Assembly: GCA_039033415.1 (NCBI GenBank)
Contig: JBCCCR010000023.1
Span: 1-64,000 of the forward strand
Direction of reading: 5' to 3'
DNA from: Pseudomonadota bacterium
GTDB taxonomy: Bacteria; Pseudomonadota; Gammaproteobacteria; Xanthomonadales; SZUA-38
DNA length: 64,000 bases
Shown: positions 34,104 to 43,456 of the stretch, piece after piece
Layout: the number at the start of each line of letters is the position of its first letter
Numbering within the stretch: position 1 is the stretch's first letter
The notes under the pieces: generated by a model
What the model saw: the letters and a program-made list of their open reading frames with translations, nothing else
The model's database searches: none
Told to the model about the DNA's origin: nothing
Program-made: the position numbers and the translations under genes

Positions 34104-36101
34104 ATGGCTCACCACGTACCGCCCCACCTGACCGGGATCACGCTCCTCGCCGCGGCGGCGACCGCAACCGCGACAGATATCAGTCGTTACGACGTCATGC
34201 TCGTGGGCAACCGCGCCGGCGAGATGGTCATGGAGCAGGTGGCGCCCGACTTTGCCACGATGACCTTCTCCTTCAACGATCGCGGTCGCGGGCCGGACAT
34301 CAAGGCGGAATACCGGGTAAATGAGGCCGGCCTGCCGGTTGAGGTTCGCATCACGGGTGTCGACTACATGAAATCGGTGGTCGAGGAAAAGGTCTCCGTC
34401 AAAGACGGCGTCTGGGCCTGGCAGAGCTCTGCCGATGCGGGCAGCAGCGCCGACCCCGGTTTTTATACCTCGCTCGACGGACCGCCGGGCGAAACCACCC
34501 TACTCATCCGCGCGCTGCTCGCCGACGACGATCGTACGATTCCGCTACTGCCGCAGGGCGAGGCCAAGCTCGAAATTGTCGGCGACCACACGTTCGAAGA
34601 TGGTGAGAGGGTCCGGCTGGCCGAACTGAGCGGTCTGGGATTCGAGCCGTTTCCCGTCTGGCTGGACGAGCGTGACAATATCTTCGCCGTGGTGAGCGGC
34701 TGGTTTGGCATGGTGCCGGCTGGCCGCGACGACGTGATGGAAGTGCTTGCGGCGGCCCAGGATGCGCGCCGTGATGCTCGGTACCGCATCATCGGCGACT
34801 CGGCGGTTACCCCTTTCGACAGCCTTGTGGTCATCGACAACGCGCGGATTATCGACGTGGTCAACGGCAAGGTTCTTACCGCAAATGCTGTCGCCATCGA
34901 CGACGAGCGTATTTCGGCGCTGCTCGAGCCTGGCGACGATCGACCAGCCGGCGCAACGGTGGTTGATGCTGGCGGCCGGACGCTGCTCCCGGGTCTCTGG
35001 GACATGCACACGCACTTAAGCCCGGGTGATGGGGCCCTGCACCTCGCCGCGGGGGTAACAACGGTCCGCGATCTCGCCAACGACCACGACCAGGTGATGC
35101 AGATCCAGAGGTCGTGGGACTCGGGTGAGGCTCCCGGCCCTCACGTGTTCCGCGCAGGATTCATCGACGGCACAGGCCCCTTCGCTGGCCCGACGAAGGC
35201 CCGTATCCAGACAGCGGAGCAGGCGGCTGAATGGATCGACTTTTATGCTGAACACGGCTACTCGCAGATCAAGATCTACAGCTCAATCCCGATCGACCTG
35301 GTAGAGGGCATGGCGCAACGGGCGCACGGCCACGGCATGCGTTTCTCCGGCCACGTCCCGGCAGGCATGTGGGCGGAAGACGCGGTACGTGCGGGCTACG
35401 ACGAGATCCAGCACATCAACATGATCTTCCTGAATTTCTATAAGGACATTGTTGAGACCAGAAATCCAGATCGATTCATCAAGGTCGCTGAGCGCGGGGC
35501 AGACCTCGACCCAAAATCGGCACCGTTTCAGAAATTTGTCGAGCTACTGCTGGAGAACGGCACGGTCGTGGATCCGACGGTCGCAATTTTCACGGACCTT
35601 TTTGCCCACGTACCCGGCCAGCTTGCGCCGTCGCTCGGCACCGCTGAGGGAAGGCTTCCACCCCAGGTCCACCGCGGGAGCCTGAAAGGCGGACTGCCGG
35701 TACCCGAGGGGTGGCAAGAGCGCTACAAGTCTTCCGGAAAGCAGATGCTGACCGTTATTAAGGCCCTCCATGACGCGGGAGTACCGCTGGTTGCCGGCAC
35801 GGACGCCATGGCAGGTTTTGTTCTGCAGCGCGAGCTTGAGTATTACCAGGAGGCGGGCATCGCGCCTCTCGACATTATCAAGCTCGCAACCTACGGCAGC
35901 GCTCAGGTCATGGGCGTTGAGAACGAGGTGGGGCAAATCGCCGTCGGCCAGCGCGCCGACCTCATCTTGGTGGACGGCCGACCGGATGAAGACATCCGCG
36001 AAATTGGTGAAGTGTCGTGGGTGATGAAAGCCGGCGAGGCGGTGGACCCAGCGCTGCTCTACCAATCCATGTCGATACGGGTTGCTTCAACCGGCCGCTG
36101 A
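34104..36101 (+). CDS. Secreted amidohydrolase family protein with N-terminal extension
   Basis: 665 residues with a signal peptide (to about residue 25), an N-terminal beta-rich domain of about 220 residues of unknown role, then a metal-dependent hydrolase: LLPGLWDMHTHLS (HxH), the lysine region QIKIYSSIP, FSGHVPAG, DEIQHINMIF and VAGTDAM. The C-terminal ADLILVDGRP motif is typical of imidazolonepropionase-like amidohydrolases. Related enzymes are often periplasmic dipeptidases, but the substrate here is unknown. AGGGAG lies ahead of the ATG. Confidence 0.85.
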   Translation: MAHHVPPHLTGITLLAAAATATATDISRYDVMLVGNRAGEMVMEQVAPDFATMTFSFNDRGRGPDIKAEYRVNEAGLPVEVRITGVDYMKSVVEEKVSVKDGVWAWQSSADAGSSADPGFYTSLDGPPGETTLLIRALLADDDRTIPLLPQGEAKLEIVGDHTFEDGERVRLAELSGLGFEPFPVWLDERDNIFAVVSGWFGMVPAGRDDVMEVLAAAQDARRDARYRIIGDSAVTPFDSLVVIDNARIIDVVNGKVLTANAVAIDDERISALLEPGDDRPAGATVVDAGGRTLLPGLWDMHTHLSPGDGALHLAAGVTTVRDLANDHDQVMQIQRSWDSGEAPGPHVFRAGFIDGTGPFAGPTKARIQTAEQAAEWIDFYAEHGYSQIKIYSSIPIDLVEGMAQRAHGHGMRFSGHVPAGMWAEDAVRAGYDEIQHINMIFLNFYKDIVETRNPDRFIKVAERGADLDPKSAPFQKFVELLLENGTVVDPTVAIFTDLFAHVPGQLAPSLGTAEGRLPPQVHRGSLKGGLPVPEGWQERYKSSGKQMLTVIKALHDAGVPLVAGTDAMAGFVLQRELEYYQEAGIAPLDIIKLATYGSAQVMGVENEVGQIAVGQRADLILVDGRPDEDIREIGEVSWVMKAGEAVDPALLYQSMSIRVASTGR

Positions 36102-36159
36102 CCTACGGAAAGCGGCGCAGATTAAGGGCCGCGCGATGTCCCGGTTCGTGTTTCGAGTT

Positions 36160-37326
36160 CTAGTAGGCCGCGCGGTAGATCGCCAGCGCGTCCTCGTAGA
36201 CAACCTCACGCGGGTTGTTGATCAGCAGTCGCTGCTGCAGCATCGCGTCTTCGGCCAGGCGCTCAAGGCTGTCCTCGCTGACCCCCGCGAGCGACAGGCG
36301 GGCCGGCAGTTCGATCTCGTCGATCAGGCCGACGAGGGCGTCGATCAGGGCCTGGGCGCGGGCTTCATCACTGCCGCTGGGTCTGACTCCACCAGCACAG
36401 CGCACCACAATGTCGGCCAGCTCAGCGTAAGCGCCGTAGGCATCGGGCAGGTTGAACCGCAGCACTCCCGGCAGCACCAGCGAGTTGCTGAGGCCGTGGG
36501 GAACATGAAAGTGCCCGCCGAGGGGATACGCCAGCGCGTGAACGGCGGCCACCGGCGCATTAGCAAAGGCCTGCCCTGCCTGCATGGCGCCGAGGAGCAT
36601 CGCCGCTCTGGCATCGCGCTGCTGGCCGTCGCGCACGGCGGTACGAATATTTGTCGCCAGCAGTCGAAGCGCGTTGCAGGCAAGGTTGTCGGAAACCGGA
36701 TTTTTGAGGCGCTTGGACGTGTACGCCTCGATGGCGTGCACCATCGCGTCCACACCGGTCATGGCCGTGATGTGAGGCGGCAATCCCAGCGTCAGGTCGG
36801 CATCCAGGACGGCGACGTCGGGCAGCAGCACCGGTGAACTCACGCCCGCCTTGGTGGTCTCGCCAGTCGTGATCACCGACACCGGCGTCACCTCGGAGCC
36901 GGTGCCTGCCGTGGTCGGAACCAGAATCAGCGGCAGCCGGCCGCCGCGGACCTGATCGACACCATAAAGCTCCTGCAGCGGCTGGCTGCCGGCCAGCAGC
37001 ACGGCGACGAGCTTTGCGACATCCATGGAGCTTCCACCACCAACGGCGACAACAGCCTCAACGTTCGCGGCACGGGCTGCGTCGGTCGCGGCAAACACCA
37101 CCGACTCTGGCGGGTCTTCGGTGACGTCGGCGTATAGCTCAACGCCGATACCCGCCGCACGGATCGCCTTGTGCACCGGCTCGATGAGGCCGAGCGAGAC
37201 CAGCCCTGGGTCCGTCACCAGCAGAATATTCTCTGCGCCAAGATAGCGGCAGTGTTCTGCCAGCTTCAGCGCCTCGCCGGCGCCGCTGACCGTGCGCGCG
37301 ACGGTATTGATGGTAAAGGACTTCAT
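36160..37326 (-). CDS. Iron-containing alcohol dehydrogenase
   Basis: The ATG at 37326 gives 388 residues (MKSFTINTVARTVSGAG). An NAD(P)-binding half (VVAVGGGSSMDVAKLVAVL, VPTTAGTGSEVTPVSVI) leads to a helical metal domain with DAMVHAIEAYTSK, the HALAYPLGGHFHVPHGLSN region and metal ligands Asp/His/His/His. It probably oxidises or reduces a small alcohol or aldehyde. The C-terminus (NNPREVVYEDALAIYRAAY) is family-typical. No operon partner. Confidence 0.9.
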   Translation of the reverse strand: MKSFTINTVARTVSGAGEALKLAEHCRYLGAENILLVTDPGLVSLGLIEPVHKAIRAAGIGVELYADVTEDPPESVVFAATDAARAANVEAVVAVGGGSSMDVAKLVAVLLAGSQPLQELYGVDQVRGGRLPLILVPTTAGTGSEVTPVSVITTGETTKAGVSSPVLLPDVAVLDADLTLGLPPHITAMTGVDAMVHAIEAYTSKRLKNPVSDNLACNALRLLATNIRTAVRDGQQRDARAAMLLGAMQAGQAFANAPVAAVHALAYPLGGHFHVPHGLSNSLVLPGVLRFNLPDAYGAYAELADIVVRCAGGVRPSGSDEARAQALIDALVGLIDEIELPARLSLAGVSEDSLERLAEDAMLQQRLLINNPREVVYEDALAIYRAAY

Positions 37327-37579
37327 GAGGTCTACTTCGCGTGGTTTCTCAGATGATCGACACCTTGCCACGAGCGGTCGGCGAGGTCATCAGCTCGTTG
37401 GGAATCTCATAGCGCTATACCCAAAACACATCGACCATCGCCGACCCGAGCCTTCATTTGGCTAGGGCGTTTAGTGGCCATTCATTTGCACCGTTGAACA
37501 CTTAGGATATCGGATGACGATCGTCACCCTCTCAAATCCTCTTTGTTCCAGTATGATCGGCGAAAATAAGGAGACTCCC

Positions 37580-38275
37580 TTGATCCGCATTACCTTACTG
37601 TTGGCTGGCCTATTGGGTTTGCTGCCGCTGGCCCACGCTCAAGTCGACGAAGGCCAGACTGGTCTTTGGTCCATGTATTTCTGGAACACCCAGTTTGGCG
37701 AAGGTCCGTGGGGGCTGCAGGGTGACATTCAGTATCGTCAGTTTGACGTGGGTTCTGATCTCGAACAGCTTCTGATCCGTCAGGGCCTGACCTATCGGCC
37801 GCAAAGTCGACCCAACATTCTCTTGACGTTGGGTTACGGCAATATCACCAGCGGGGAGTTTGGACCGAGCGACCGGGACTCCAATGAGCACCGCGTATAT
37901 CAAGAAGCGTTAATCTCCCAGCGGTTTTCCGACCGATGGTATGTTCGACATCGCTTCCGGTTGGAACAACGCTGGGTTTCTGGTCAGGATTTCCGGTCTC
38001 GGCTCCGCTACGCCATTTTTGCCGATGTTCCGCTGAACGGTGACAACCTGAAGGAGGGGGCCATCTACGCGTCGTTCTACAATGAGATCTTCATCAACGG
38101 CGAGCGGGATATCGGTGGTGGCCGCAAGGTCAGTCTTTTCGACCGCAATCGTACCTACGCAGCCTTGGGCTATTCATTGCGCGACAAGCTGCGCCTGCAA
38201 TTTGGGTACATGCACCAGGAAACGGACAATCTGGGCAAAGGCCAGCTGCAGTTGAGCCTTCATCATTCCTTTTAG
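37580..38275 (+). CDS. DUF2490 outer-membrane protein
   Basis: The start is set by AAGGAG (37568-37573) six bases ahead of a TTG at 37580, which begins a signal peptide (LIRITLLLAGLLGLLPLAHAQ); an upstream ATG at 37514 would bury it. The mature chain has the DUF2490 pattern GLWSMYFWNTQFGEGPWGLQ, DIQYRQFDVGSDLEQLLIRQGLTY and alternating amphipathic strands ending LQLSLHHSF, so it is probably a 10- to 12-strand outer-membrane barrel. Function unknown. Confidence 0.85.
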   Translation: MIRITLLLAGLLGLLPLAHAQVDEGQTGLWSMYFWNTQFGEGPWGLQGDIQYRQFDVGSDLEQLLIRQGLTYRPQSRPNILLTLGYGNITSGEFGPSDRDSNEHRVYQEALISQRFSDRWYVRHRFRLEQRWVSGQDFRSRLRYAIFADVPLNGDNLKEGAIYASFYNEIFINGERDIGGGRKVSLFDRNRTYAALGYSLRDKLRLQFGYMHQETDNLGKGQLQLSLHHSF

Positions 38276-38287
38276 TGCCTGTTGAGG

Positions 38288-38304
38288 TGGCCGCGACGCG
38301 GCCA
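38288..38304. terminator. Short hairpin between convergent genes
   Basis: TGGCCGC-GAC-GCGGCCA is a 7-bp GC-rich stem-loop in the 46-base gap between the DUF2490 gene (plus) and the hydrolase (minus). It could end transcription from either side, though no T run follows. Confidence 0.45.
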
Positions 38305-38321
38305 TCCGCAGCCCGCTGGAA

Positions 38322-39050
38322 TCACGCCGCCAGCCGCAGGCCTTCGACAATTTTGCCTGCTAGCAGCGCTGGCTGGTCCACACTTTTCCAGTGCGTCGCA
38401 TGGTCAAGCACCAGCCTCGGCAATCCCCGAGAAGCCAACCAGGCCTGCGAGGGTTTGGATAGGTTGTCGGGGTTGTATAGATAAACCGCAGCGGGGGCCG
38501 ACGCCAGGAGCTCCCCCGGATGCTGACTTTCGGAAAACGAGCGCGCGTTGCAGCCCAGCTCCCACAGTGCTTTTGGGTCAGCCTGGGCGACCTGCTCACG
38601 ATAGCGGGCGACCTCCGGTGTGCTCGCCGCCAGTTGCCCGAGACGTTCCAGGAAAGCCTCGCGAAACGCCTGCGGCTCGGAAAAATCGCCGGCACTGCCA
38701 GAAAAATAGGCATCTTCAGCCGTCAGATTGCCCTCCAGCGAAACAACCGTATGCAGGGGACTGTCAGCTCGAGTCGTCGCCAGCGAGGCGATAATCGAGG
38801 CAACCGAATGCGCCACGATAAGCTCAGCGTTGCTGGCTTTTGCCTGCTCAACGACAAAGTCAGCCAGCGACTGAAGCGTCGTTCTCCCGCTTGCTGCCGG
38901 GCGGCCAAATCCGGGCAAATCCAGAGGCAAGATCCGGAAAAGATCGGCGAGCTCGGTATCGCGCAACCCGTCGTACATGCTCGCGTTGTCACCGAAGCCT
39001 GCGATACAGAGCATGCTGGGTTTATCGGTTGCCGAATTGGCCGCCACCAT
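38322..39050 (-). CDS. Alpha/beta hydrolase
   Basis: 242 residues of alpha/beta-hydrolase fold: MLCIAGFGDNASMYDGL (oxyanion loop), LPLDLPGFGRPAAS, a nucleophile elbow AHSVAS (an unusual variant in which the flanking glycines are Ala and Ser), and HATHW as the likely catalytic histidine. No signal peptide, so cytoplasmic. Substrate cannot be inferred; BioH-like esterase is one possibility. Confidence 0.8.
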   Translation of the reverse strand: MVAANSATDKPSMLCIAGFGDNASMYDGLRDTELADLFRILPLDLPGFGRPAASGRTTLQSLADFVVEQAKASNAELIVAHSVASIIASLATTRADSPLHTVVSLEGNLTAEDAYFSGSAGDFSEPQAFREAFLERLGQLAASTPEVARYREQVAQADPKALWELGCNARSFSESQHPGELLASAPAAVYLYNPDNLSKPSQAWLASRGLPRLVLDHATHWKSVDQPALLAGKIVEGLRLAA

Positions 39051-39240
39051 CCTTCTCCCTAGCTGGCTCTCGCACGCGCTTGAGCCCTCTTAAGACAAAA
39101 TCCAGCGGCGCCAAATTAGCACAATCTTTGACCAGTTCCCGCGCTGATGATGGCTGAATGACGAATGACTTCGATGAGCCGCAATCAATGCGTCCAGCCG
39201 ACGGTTGACGCAACCCTGCTCGCAAGGCACGCTCGCGCGG

Positions 39241-39924
39241 ATGGTAGATCTGATCCAGTTCAACAGCCTTTTTGAGATCGGCTTCGCCCTGCATATCGCG
39301 GTCGCGTTTTTTGAGCGAATCTACGCGCGCGAGCTGCCGCTACGTATCGAGCGGATCGCCGCGCGCCTCAACGCGCTGGAGCGCTTCAAGCAGGAGCTGC
39401 TGGAGGCCGTTGCTCGACACAAGGAAACCGGGCAAAACACGGCTCTTCAGCTGGCTTACCGAACCGTGCAAAACCCCATTTGGGTGAGTCGCAATGATTC
39501 GCTACTGGACGAGCTGAATGATCTCGGGCATCTGACAACCGGCCGGCTCAGTGCACTGAAGCGCGCGTTGGGTGTCGTAACGGTATTGTCTATCCTGGTG
39601 GTGATCTACACCGTGGTTATGCTGTTTCTGATCGGGATGGAGGTGCCCCAAGTGAAGGAGCTTGATCCGCGGATCGCCAGCGCCCTGGTACTCGCACAGC
39701 TACTTCCCCTGCCCCTGGCTGCTGGCGTGTTTTTTCTGGTGGCGCGCCGCATGAGCCTGCAGATCGATCGAAAACTCCGAGGCCTCAGCGAACTGCGCCT
39801 CGTTCTTTCCAGCGCCGAAACCAGCGCAGGAGCTGCCTACGCCTCGATCGAGGAGATATATCAGCGCGATCTGGGCCGCCACGGACGCCTGCACGCCAGC
39901 GCCTCGGTTGAACCGTCGATGTGA
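39241..39924 (+). CDS. Membrane protein of unknown function
   Basis: From the ATG at 39241 the product has 227 residues (a TTG at 39205 is also open). A short N-terminal hydrophobic stretch (FEIGFALHIAVAFFERIY), a helical region rich in charged residues, then two membrane helices at about 120-145 (VVTVLSILVVIYTVVMLFLIG) and 155-178. The cytoplasmic tail ends HASASVEPSM. The frame has good codon use and a length consistent with DUF2721-like proteins; I do not assign a function. Confidence 0.55.
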   Translation: MVDLIQFNSLFEIGFALHIAVAFFERIYARELPLRIERIAARLNALERFKQELLEAVARHKETGQNTALQLAYRTVQNPIWVSRNDSLLDELNDLGHLTTGRLSALKRALGVVTVLSILVVIYTVVMLFLIGMEVPQVKELDPRIASALVLAQLLPLPLAAGVFFLVARRMSLQIDRKLRGLSELRLVLSSAETSAGAAYASIEEIYQRDLGRHGRLHASASVEPSM

Positions 39925-39959
39925 CGAGCGCAGCGAGTCGAATGGGCGAAGCGTAACTC

Positions 39960-40442
39960 TCAAGTCTCGGGACGATTAAACTCGAACACGGCGACTAGCT
40001 CCAACGGACTGCCCAACTCAGCGGCGACTGCCGCAGGCATCACCGGCGGCTTTCGGGCTCTGCGCACAGCCGACTCGCATAGAGTCGCCACGAAAGCGCC
40101 AGAATCGCTCCGAACGATCTCTACGCCATCGATACCGCCCGTCTCGTCGATTTGGAACTCGATCCAGACGATTTTGTCCAGATCTCGGGTCCCGTATCGG
40201 CGCATCTCATCACTAAGAGATTCCATCAAGGCAGACCGGACGTCTCGCAGGTACAACTGGGAGTCGACGGACGCATCGGCTATTCCAGATCCTACGAGGC
40301 CGACGCTCCACGTAATGTAATGCTTTCCGAGCTCGCCTCTCGGCGCGCAAGAGTTAAGCAGCACGAAAAGCACTGCAAAGAACAGGTATTTAGTAGCAGA
40401 CAAAGATTGCTTCTCCCGATTTTGGTCGAAGATTTGGTTCAC
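39960..40442 (-). CDS. Lipoprotein with a TonB-C-like domain
   Basis: 160 residues from GTG 40442; a TTG at 40403 with GGAGA upstream is a good alternative. LFFAVLFVLLNSC is a lipoprotein signal with the cysteine of the lipobox (LLNSC). The rest resembles the TonB C-terminal fold: IVWIEFQIDETGGIDGVEIV, LCESAVRRARKPPVMP and LELVAVFEF, but without a membrane anchor or Pro-rich linker. It lies just upstream of, and divergent from, the PadR gene. Role unknown. Confidence 0.65.
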   Translation of the reverse strand: MNQIFDQNREKQSLSATKYLFFAVLFVLLNSCAPRGELGKHYITWSVGLVGSGIADASVDSQLYLRDVRSALMESLSDEMRRYGTRDLDKIVWIEFQIDETGGIDGVEIVRSDSGAFVATLCESAVRRARKPPVMPAAVAAELGSPLELVAVFEFNRPET

Positions 40443-40517
40443 AAAGCCGTTTCTGTTTGCCTATGACAATGATACTTCCCCTTGACGTTCGACAAGAGTC
40501 TCCTGTAGTTTGTCGAC

Positions 40518-40853
40518 ATGAAGAAAAAAGACGAAGTGCTCCAGGGCACCCTGGATCTCTTGGTGCTCCACGTGCTGAGCGAAGGCCCACAACACGGCTG
40601 GGGCGTCGCCCAAACGCTGCGCCTGCGATCAAATGATGTGTTGCTAGTCACCCAGGGCTCCCTTTACCCCGCCCTTCATCGGCTGGAAAAGGAGGGGTGG
40701 ATCGAATCCGAATGGGGGACGTCTGAAAACAACCGCCGGGCGAAGTTCTACCGTCTCAGTAAAGCCGGACACGCTCACCTGGAAAGCGAGACGCAGCGCT
40801 GGCGTCGATTCACGGCCGGGGTCGATCTGGTGCTCGCAGGGAGCCCGGCATGA
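40518..40853 (+). CDS. PadR-family transcriptional regulator
   Basis: 111 residues: VLQGTLDLLVLHVLSEGPQHGWGVAQTL, then TQGSLYPALHRLEKEGWIESEW and RAKFYRLSKAGHAHL are the winged-helix blocks of the PadR family that precede ADOP-type permeases. The stop overlaps the permease start (ATGA). It probably represses the operon it heads and responds to a toxic compound (inference). Confidence 0.92.
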   Translation: MKKKDEVLQGTLDLLVLHVLSEGPQHGWGVAQTLRLRSNDVLLVTQGSLYPALHRLEKEGWIESEWGTSENNRRAKFYRLSKAGHAHLESETQRWRRFTAGVDLVLAGSPA

Positions 40854-43453
40854 TGCTCAGCTGGCGGACCGGAGGCGATCTGGATCAGCAGCTGGACGAT
40901 GAGATCCAGTTTCACCTTGAACTCGAAACCGACGCCAACATGCGTCGCGGCATGTCTCGCCAGGATGCTCAAAGGAAGGCCCAGCTAGACTTCGGCAGCG
41001 TCGAGGCCGTGCGCGAAGAGATGCGCGCCCAGGCTCGTACCTACTGGATCCGCCAGCGCTGTAAAGAGCTGTGGATCGGCTTGCTCCAGCTGTTTCGCGA
41101 ACCTAGCTACGCGTTGACGTTGATCGGAGTGCTTACCGCCGGCATCGGGCTAGGCATCGCCGTACTCATGGTCGCTCATCAGATTCTCATTGCGCCGCTC
41201 GACTACACCAACAGCGCGCGGGTTGTCGTTGTTCATGAGATGAATGCCGAGCAGAGTTCGGAACCCGAAGGGGCATCGCCCGGCAATTTCTTCGACTGGG
41301 TCGACAGGCAGTCGGGCTTTGCCGTACTGGGCGCTGCAGCACCTTTTGGGCTTGATCTGCGGCAGGGAGATCGAACGGTTTCTCTGGATACCTCAAGAGT
41401 CACCCTTGACTACCTTCAAGCGCTAGGAGTCAGGATGCGGCTCGGCAGCCGCTTTGACGAGAGTCATTTCCTGCCCGGCGCTGAACCGGCGGTCATCCTG
41501 TCATGGTCAACCTGGCAGACGCGTTTTGACGCGGACCAAACTCTGGTCGGAAAAACGATCGAGCTCGACGGTAGGCCGACGCAGGTCATCGGAGTCCTCG
41601 ACCCCGCAACGCCGGACCTGAGAGGCGGCAAAGCGCTGATTCCCATGGATATGGGTCCCGGGGAAGCCGCCAGTAGATCAGGTAACTACCTGACGGTCGT
41701 CGGGCGCCTGCAGCGGGGTGTGAGTTTGGCAACCAGCGCCGCCGACATGCGCAACATCGCCCAGCAGCTGGCCACGGACCATCCGGTCACCAACAGTGGC
41801 TGGATGACGCTGCTGGTGCCGCTGCGCGACCATCTGCTCGGCGAGGAGCAAAAAATCGCCAAGGCCCTGCTGGTTTCCTGCCTGTGCCTACTGGGCATCG
41901 TTTTTGCCAACGTCGGGGCACTGGCCATGGCCAGAGGACTCAGCCGTGCCCCGGAGCTAGCGACCCGTTTTACGCTGGGCGCGAGGCGAGGCGAGCTCAT
42001 TCGGCAGCTTGCGATTGAGAACCTGATTCCGGTGCTAATCAGCTTTGCGCTGGGTTTGGGGTTGGCCGCCGGCATACTGAAGTTACTTGCACCCAATGCG
42101 CCAACCGTTCTCGCTGACCTTGGCACTTTTCAATGGGGCCCGATACTAGTGCTCGCTCTGGCAGGTCTTGCGCTGCTCACGCTGCTGATCTCCGTGGTGC
42201 TTCCCGCGGTGCGGCTGACGGGCCACGGGCTGGCATCGGCCATGCGCATGACCGCTGCGCAGGCGACCCGCAGCAAACGTACGATCCGCGTCCAGCAGGG
42301 GCTCATCGCCATGCAGATATGTCTGGCGATGCTGTTGATTGCGGGCGCGGGCTTGCTGCACCAGAGCCTGCAGCGACTGCTGGATACCGACCTCGGCTTC
42401 GCCGATCAAAACCGTGTCGCTGTCGAGCTGTTTCTTTATGATCTGCATCCCAACCCGGCCGCGCGCAGCGCCTTTCAACAGGATCTAATCACTCAGCTGA
42501 AGGCATTACCCGAACTCGGTTCGGTGGCAACCGGCAGCGCGATGCCCTTGATGCCGGCACTGTATTCCCTGGAGGGCGTGGAGATTCTTGACGGCCGCGC
42601 CGGCAACGGGGTGCGCGCGGCAACCAATGCGATCTCTCCGGCGTATTTCGACGTGCTGGCTATCCCGGTGGTCGACGGACGCAACTTTTCCACTGACGAC
42701 GATTTCGACGCTCGTCGGGTCGTCGTGATCAGCCAGTCGTTTGCCGACAAATATTTTGCGCAAGCCTCGCCCTTGGGCGAGCAGCTTCGGTTTGGCGTCA
42801 TGGGGCGTCCCCAAGCCTGGACGATTGTTGGGGTTGTCGGGGATGTGCTTGACGCAGGACCCGCTAAGCCGCCTCAGGCCACCATCTACGTGCCGAATGC
42901 CCAGGCGCGGGTGGGTGGCATGTCCGTGATTGCGACTGCTGTCGGCGACCCAGAGAAGGCCCTGGCGTCGCTGCAAGACAGGATCTGGGAACTGTCCCCT
43001 GGCCAATCTATGTCGCTGGCGTCAACCGTAACAGCAAAACTTGATGATGCCCTGCGGCCGGCACGATTTGTCCTGGCGCTGCTGACAATCTTCGCGGCCA
43101 CAGCCATCGCTATCGCGATGATCGGTCTGTATGGCACAACGGCGTATTTCGTCAAGCGACGGCAACGCGAAACCACCATCAGAATCGCCCTAGGGCTCAC
43201 GCCGCTGCGAGCGCTGATGTGGGTTCAGTCGCAGACACTCCTGGCCTGCCTCGCGGGAATATTGGTCGGCGTCATCGTGGTGTTGACCGGTCTTGTATGG
43301 CTCCAGGAGCTAGTCCATACCACGTCGATCCGCGACCCATTTGTCATTGTGACGAGCGCCCTGCTGATTCTGGCGCTGGCAACGCTGGCAGCAACACCCT
43401 CGGCGATTCGCTCGGCCAACACAAACCCTTCGCTGGCGCTGCGCCAGGACTGA
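40850..43453 (+). CDS. ADOP-type ABC transporter permease (MacB/FtsX family)
   Basis: 867 residues. The N-terminal 70 (LDDEIQFHLELETDANMRRGMS, then AQRKAQLDFGSVEAVREEMRA) are the hallmark of acidobacterial duplicated orphan permeases. Two FtsX/MacB permease modules follow (membrane helices near 85-110, 340-450 and 730-840) with MacB periplasmic domains between. The PadR-permease order is conserved, but here HlyD and ATPase genes follow, so the complex need not be 'orphan'. It probably exports a toxin or lipid. Confidence 0.9.
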   Translation: MMLSWRTGGDLDQQLDDEIQFHLELETDANMRRGMSRQDAQRKAQLDFGSVEAVREEMRAQARTYWIRQRCKELWIGLLQLFREPSYALTLIGVLTAGIGLGIAVLMVAHQILIAPLDYTNSARVVVVHEMNAEQSSEPEGASPGNFFDWVDRQSGFAVLGAAAPFGLDLRQGDRTVSLDTSRVTLDYLQALGVRMRLGSRFDESHFLPGAEPAVILSWSTWQTRFDADQTLVGKTIELDGRPTQVIGVLDPATPDLRGGKALIPMDMGPGEAASRSGNYLTVVGRLQRGVSLATSAADMRNIAQQLATDHPVTNSGWMTLLVPLRDHLLGEEQKIAKALLVSCLCLLGIVFANVGALAMARGLSRAPELATRFTLGARRGELIRQLAIENLIPVLISFALGLGLAAGILKLLAPNAPTVLADLGTFQWGPILVLALAGLALLTLLISVVLPAVRLTGHGLASAMRMTAAQATRSKRTIRVQQGLIAMQICLAMLLIAGAGLLHQSLQRLLDTDLGFADQNRVAVELFLYDLHPNPAARSAFQQDLITQLKALPELGSVATGSAMPLMPALYSLEGVEILDGRAGNGVRAATNAISPAYFDVLAIPVVDGRNFSTDDDFDARRVVVISQSFADKYFAQASPLGEQLRFGVMGRPQAWTIVGVVGDVLDAGPAKPPQATIYVPNAQARVGGMSVIATAVGDPEKALASLQDRIWELSPGQSMSLASTVTAKLDDALRPARFVLALLTIFAATAIAIAMIGLYGTTAYFVKRRQRETTIRIALGLTPLRALMWVQSQTLLACLAGILVGVIVVLTGLVWLQELVHTTSIRDPFVIVTSALLILALATLAATPSAIRSANTNPSLALRQD

Positions 43454-43456
43454 ACC

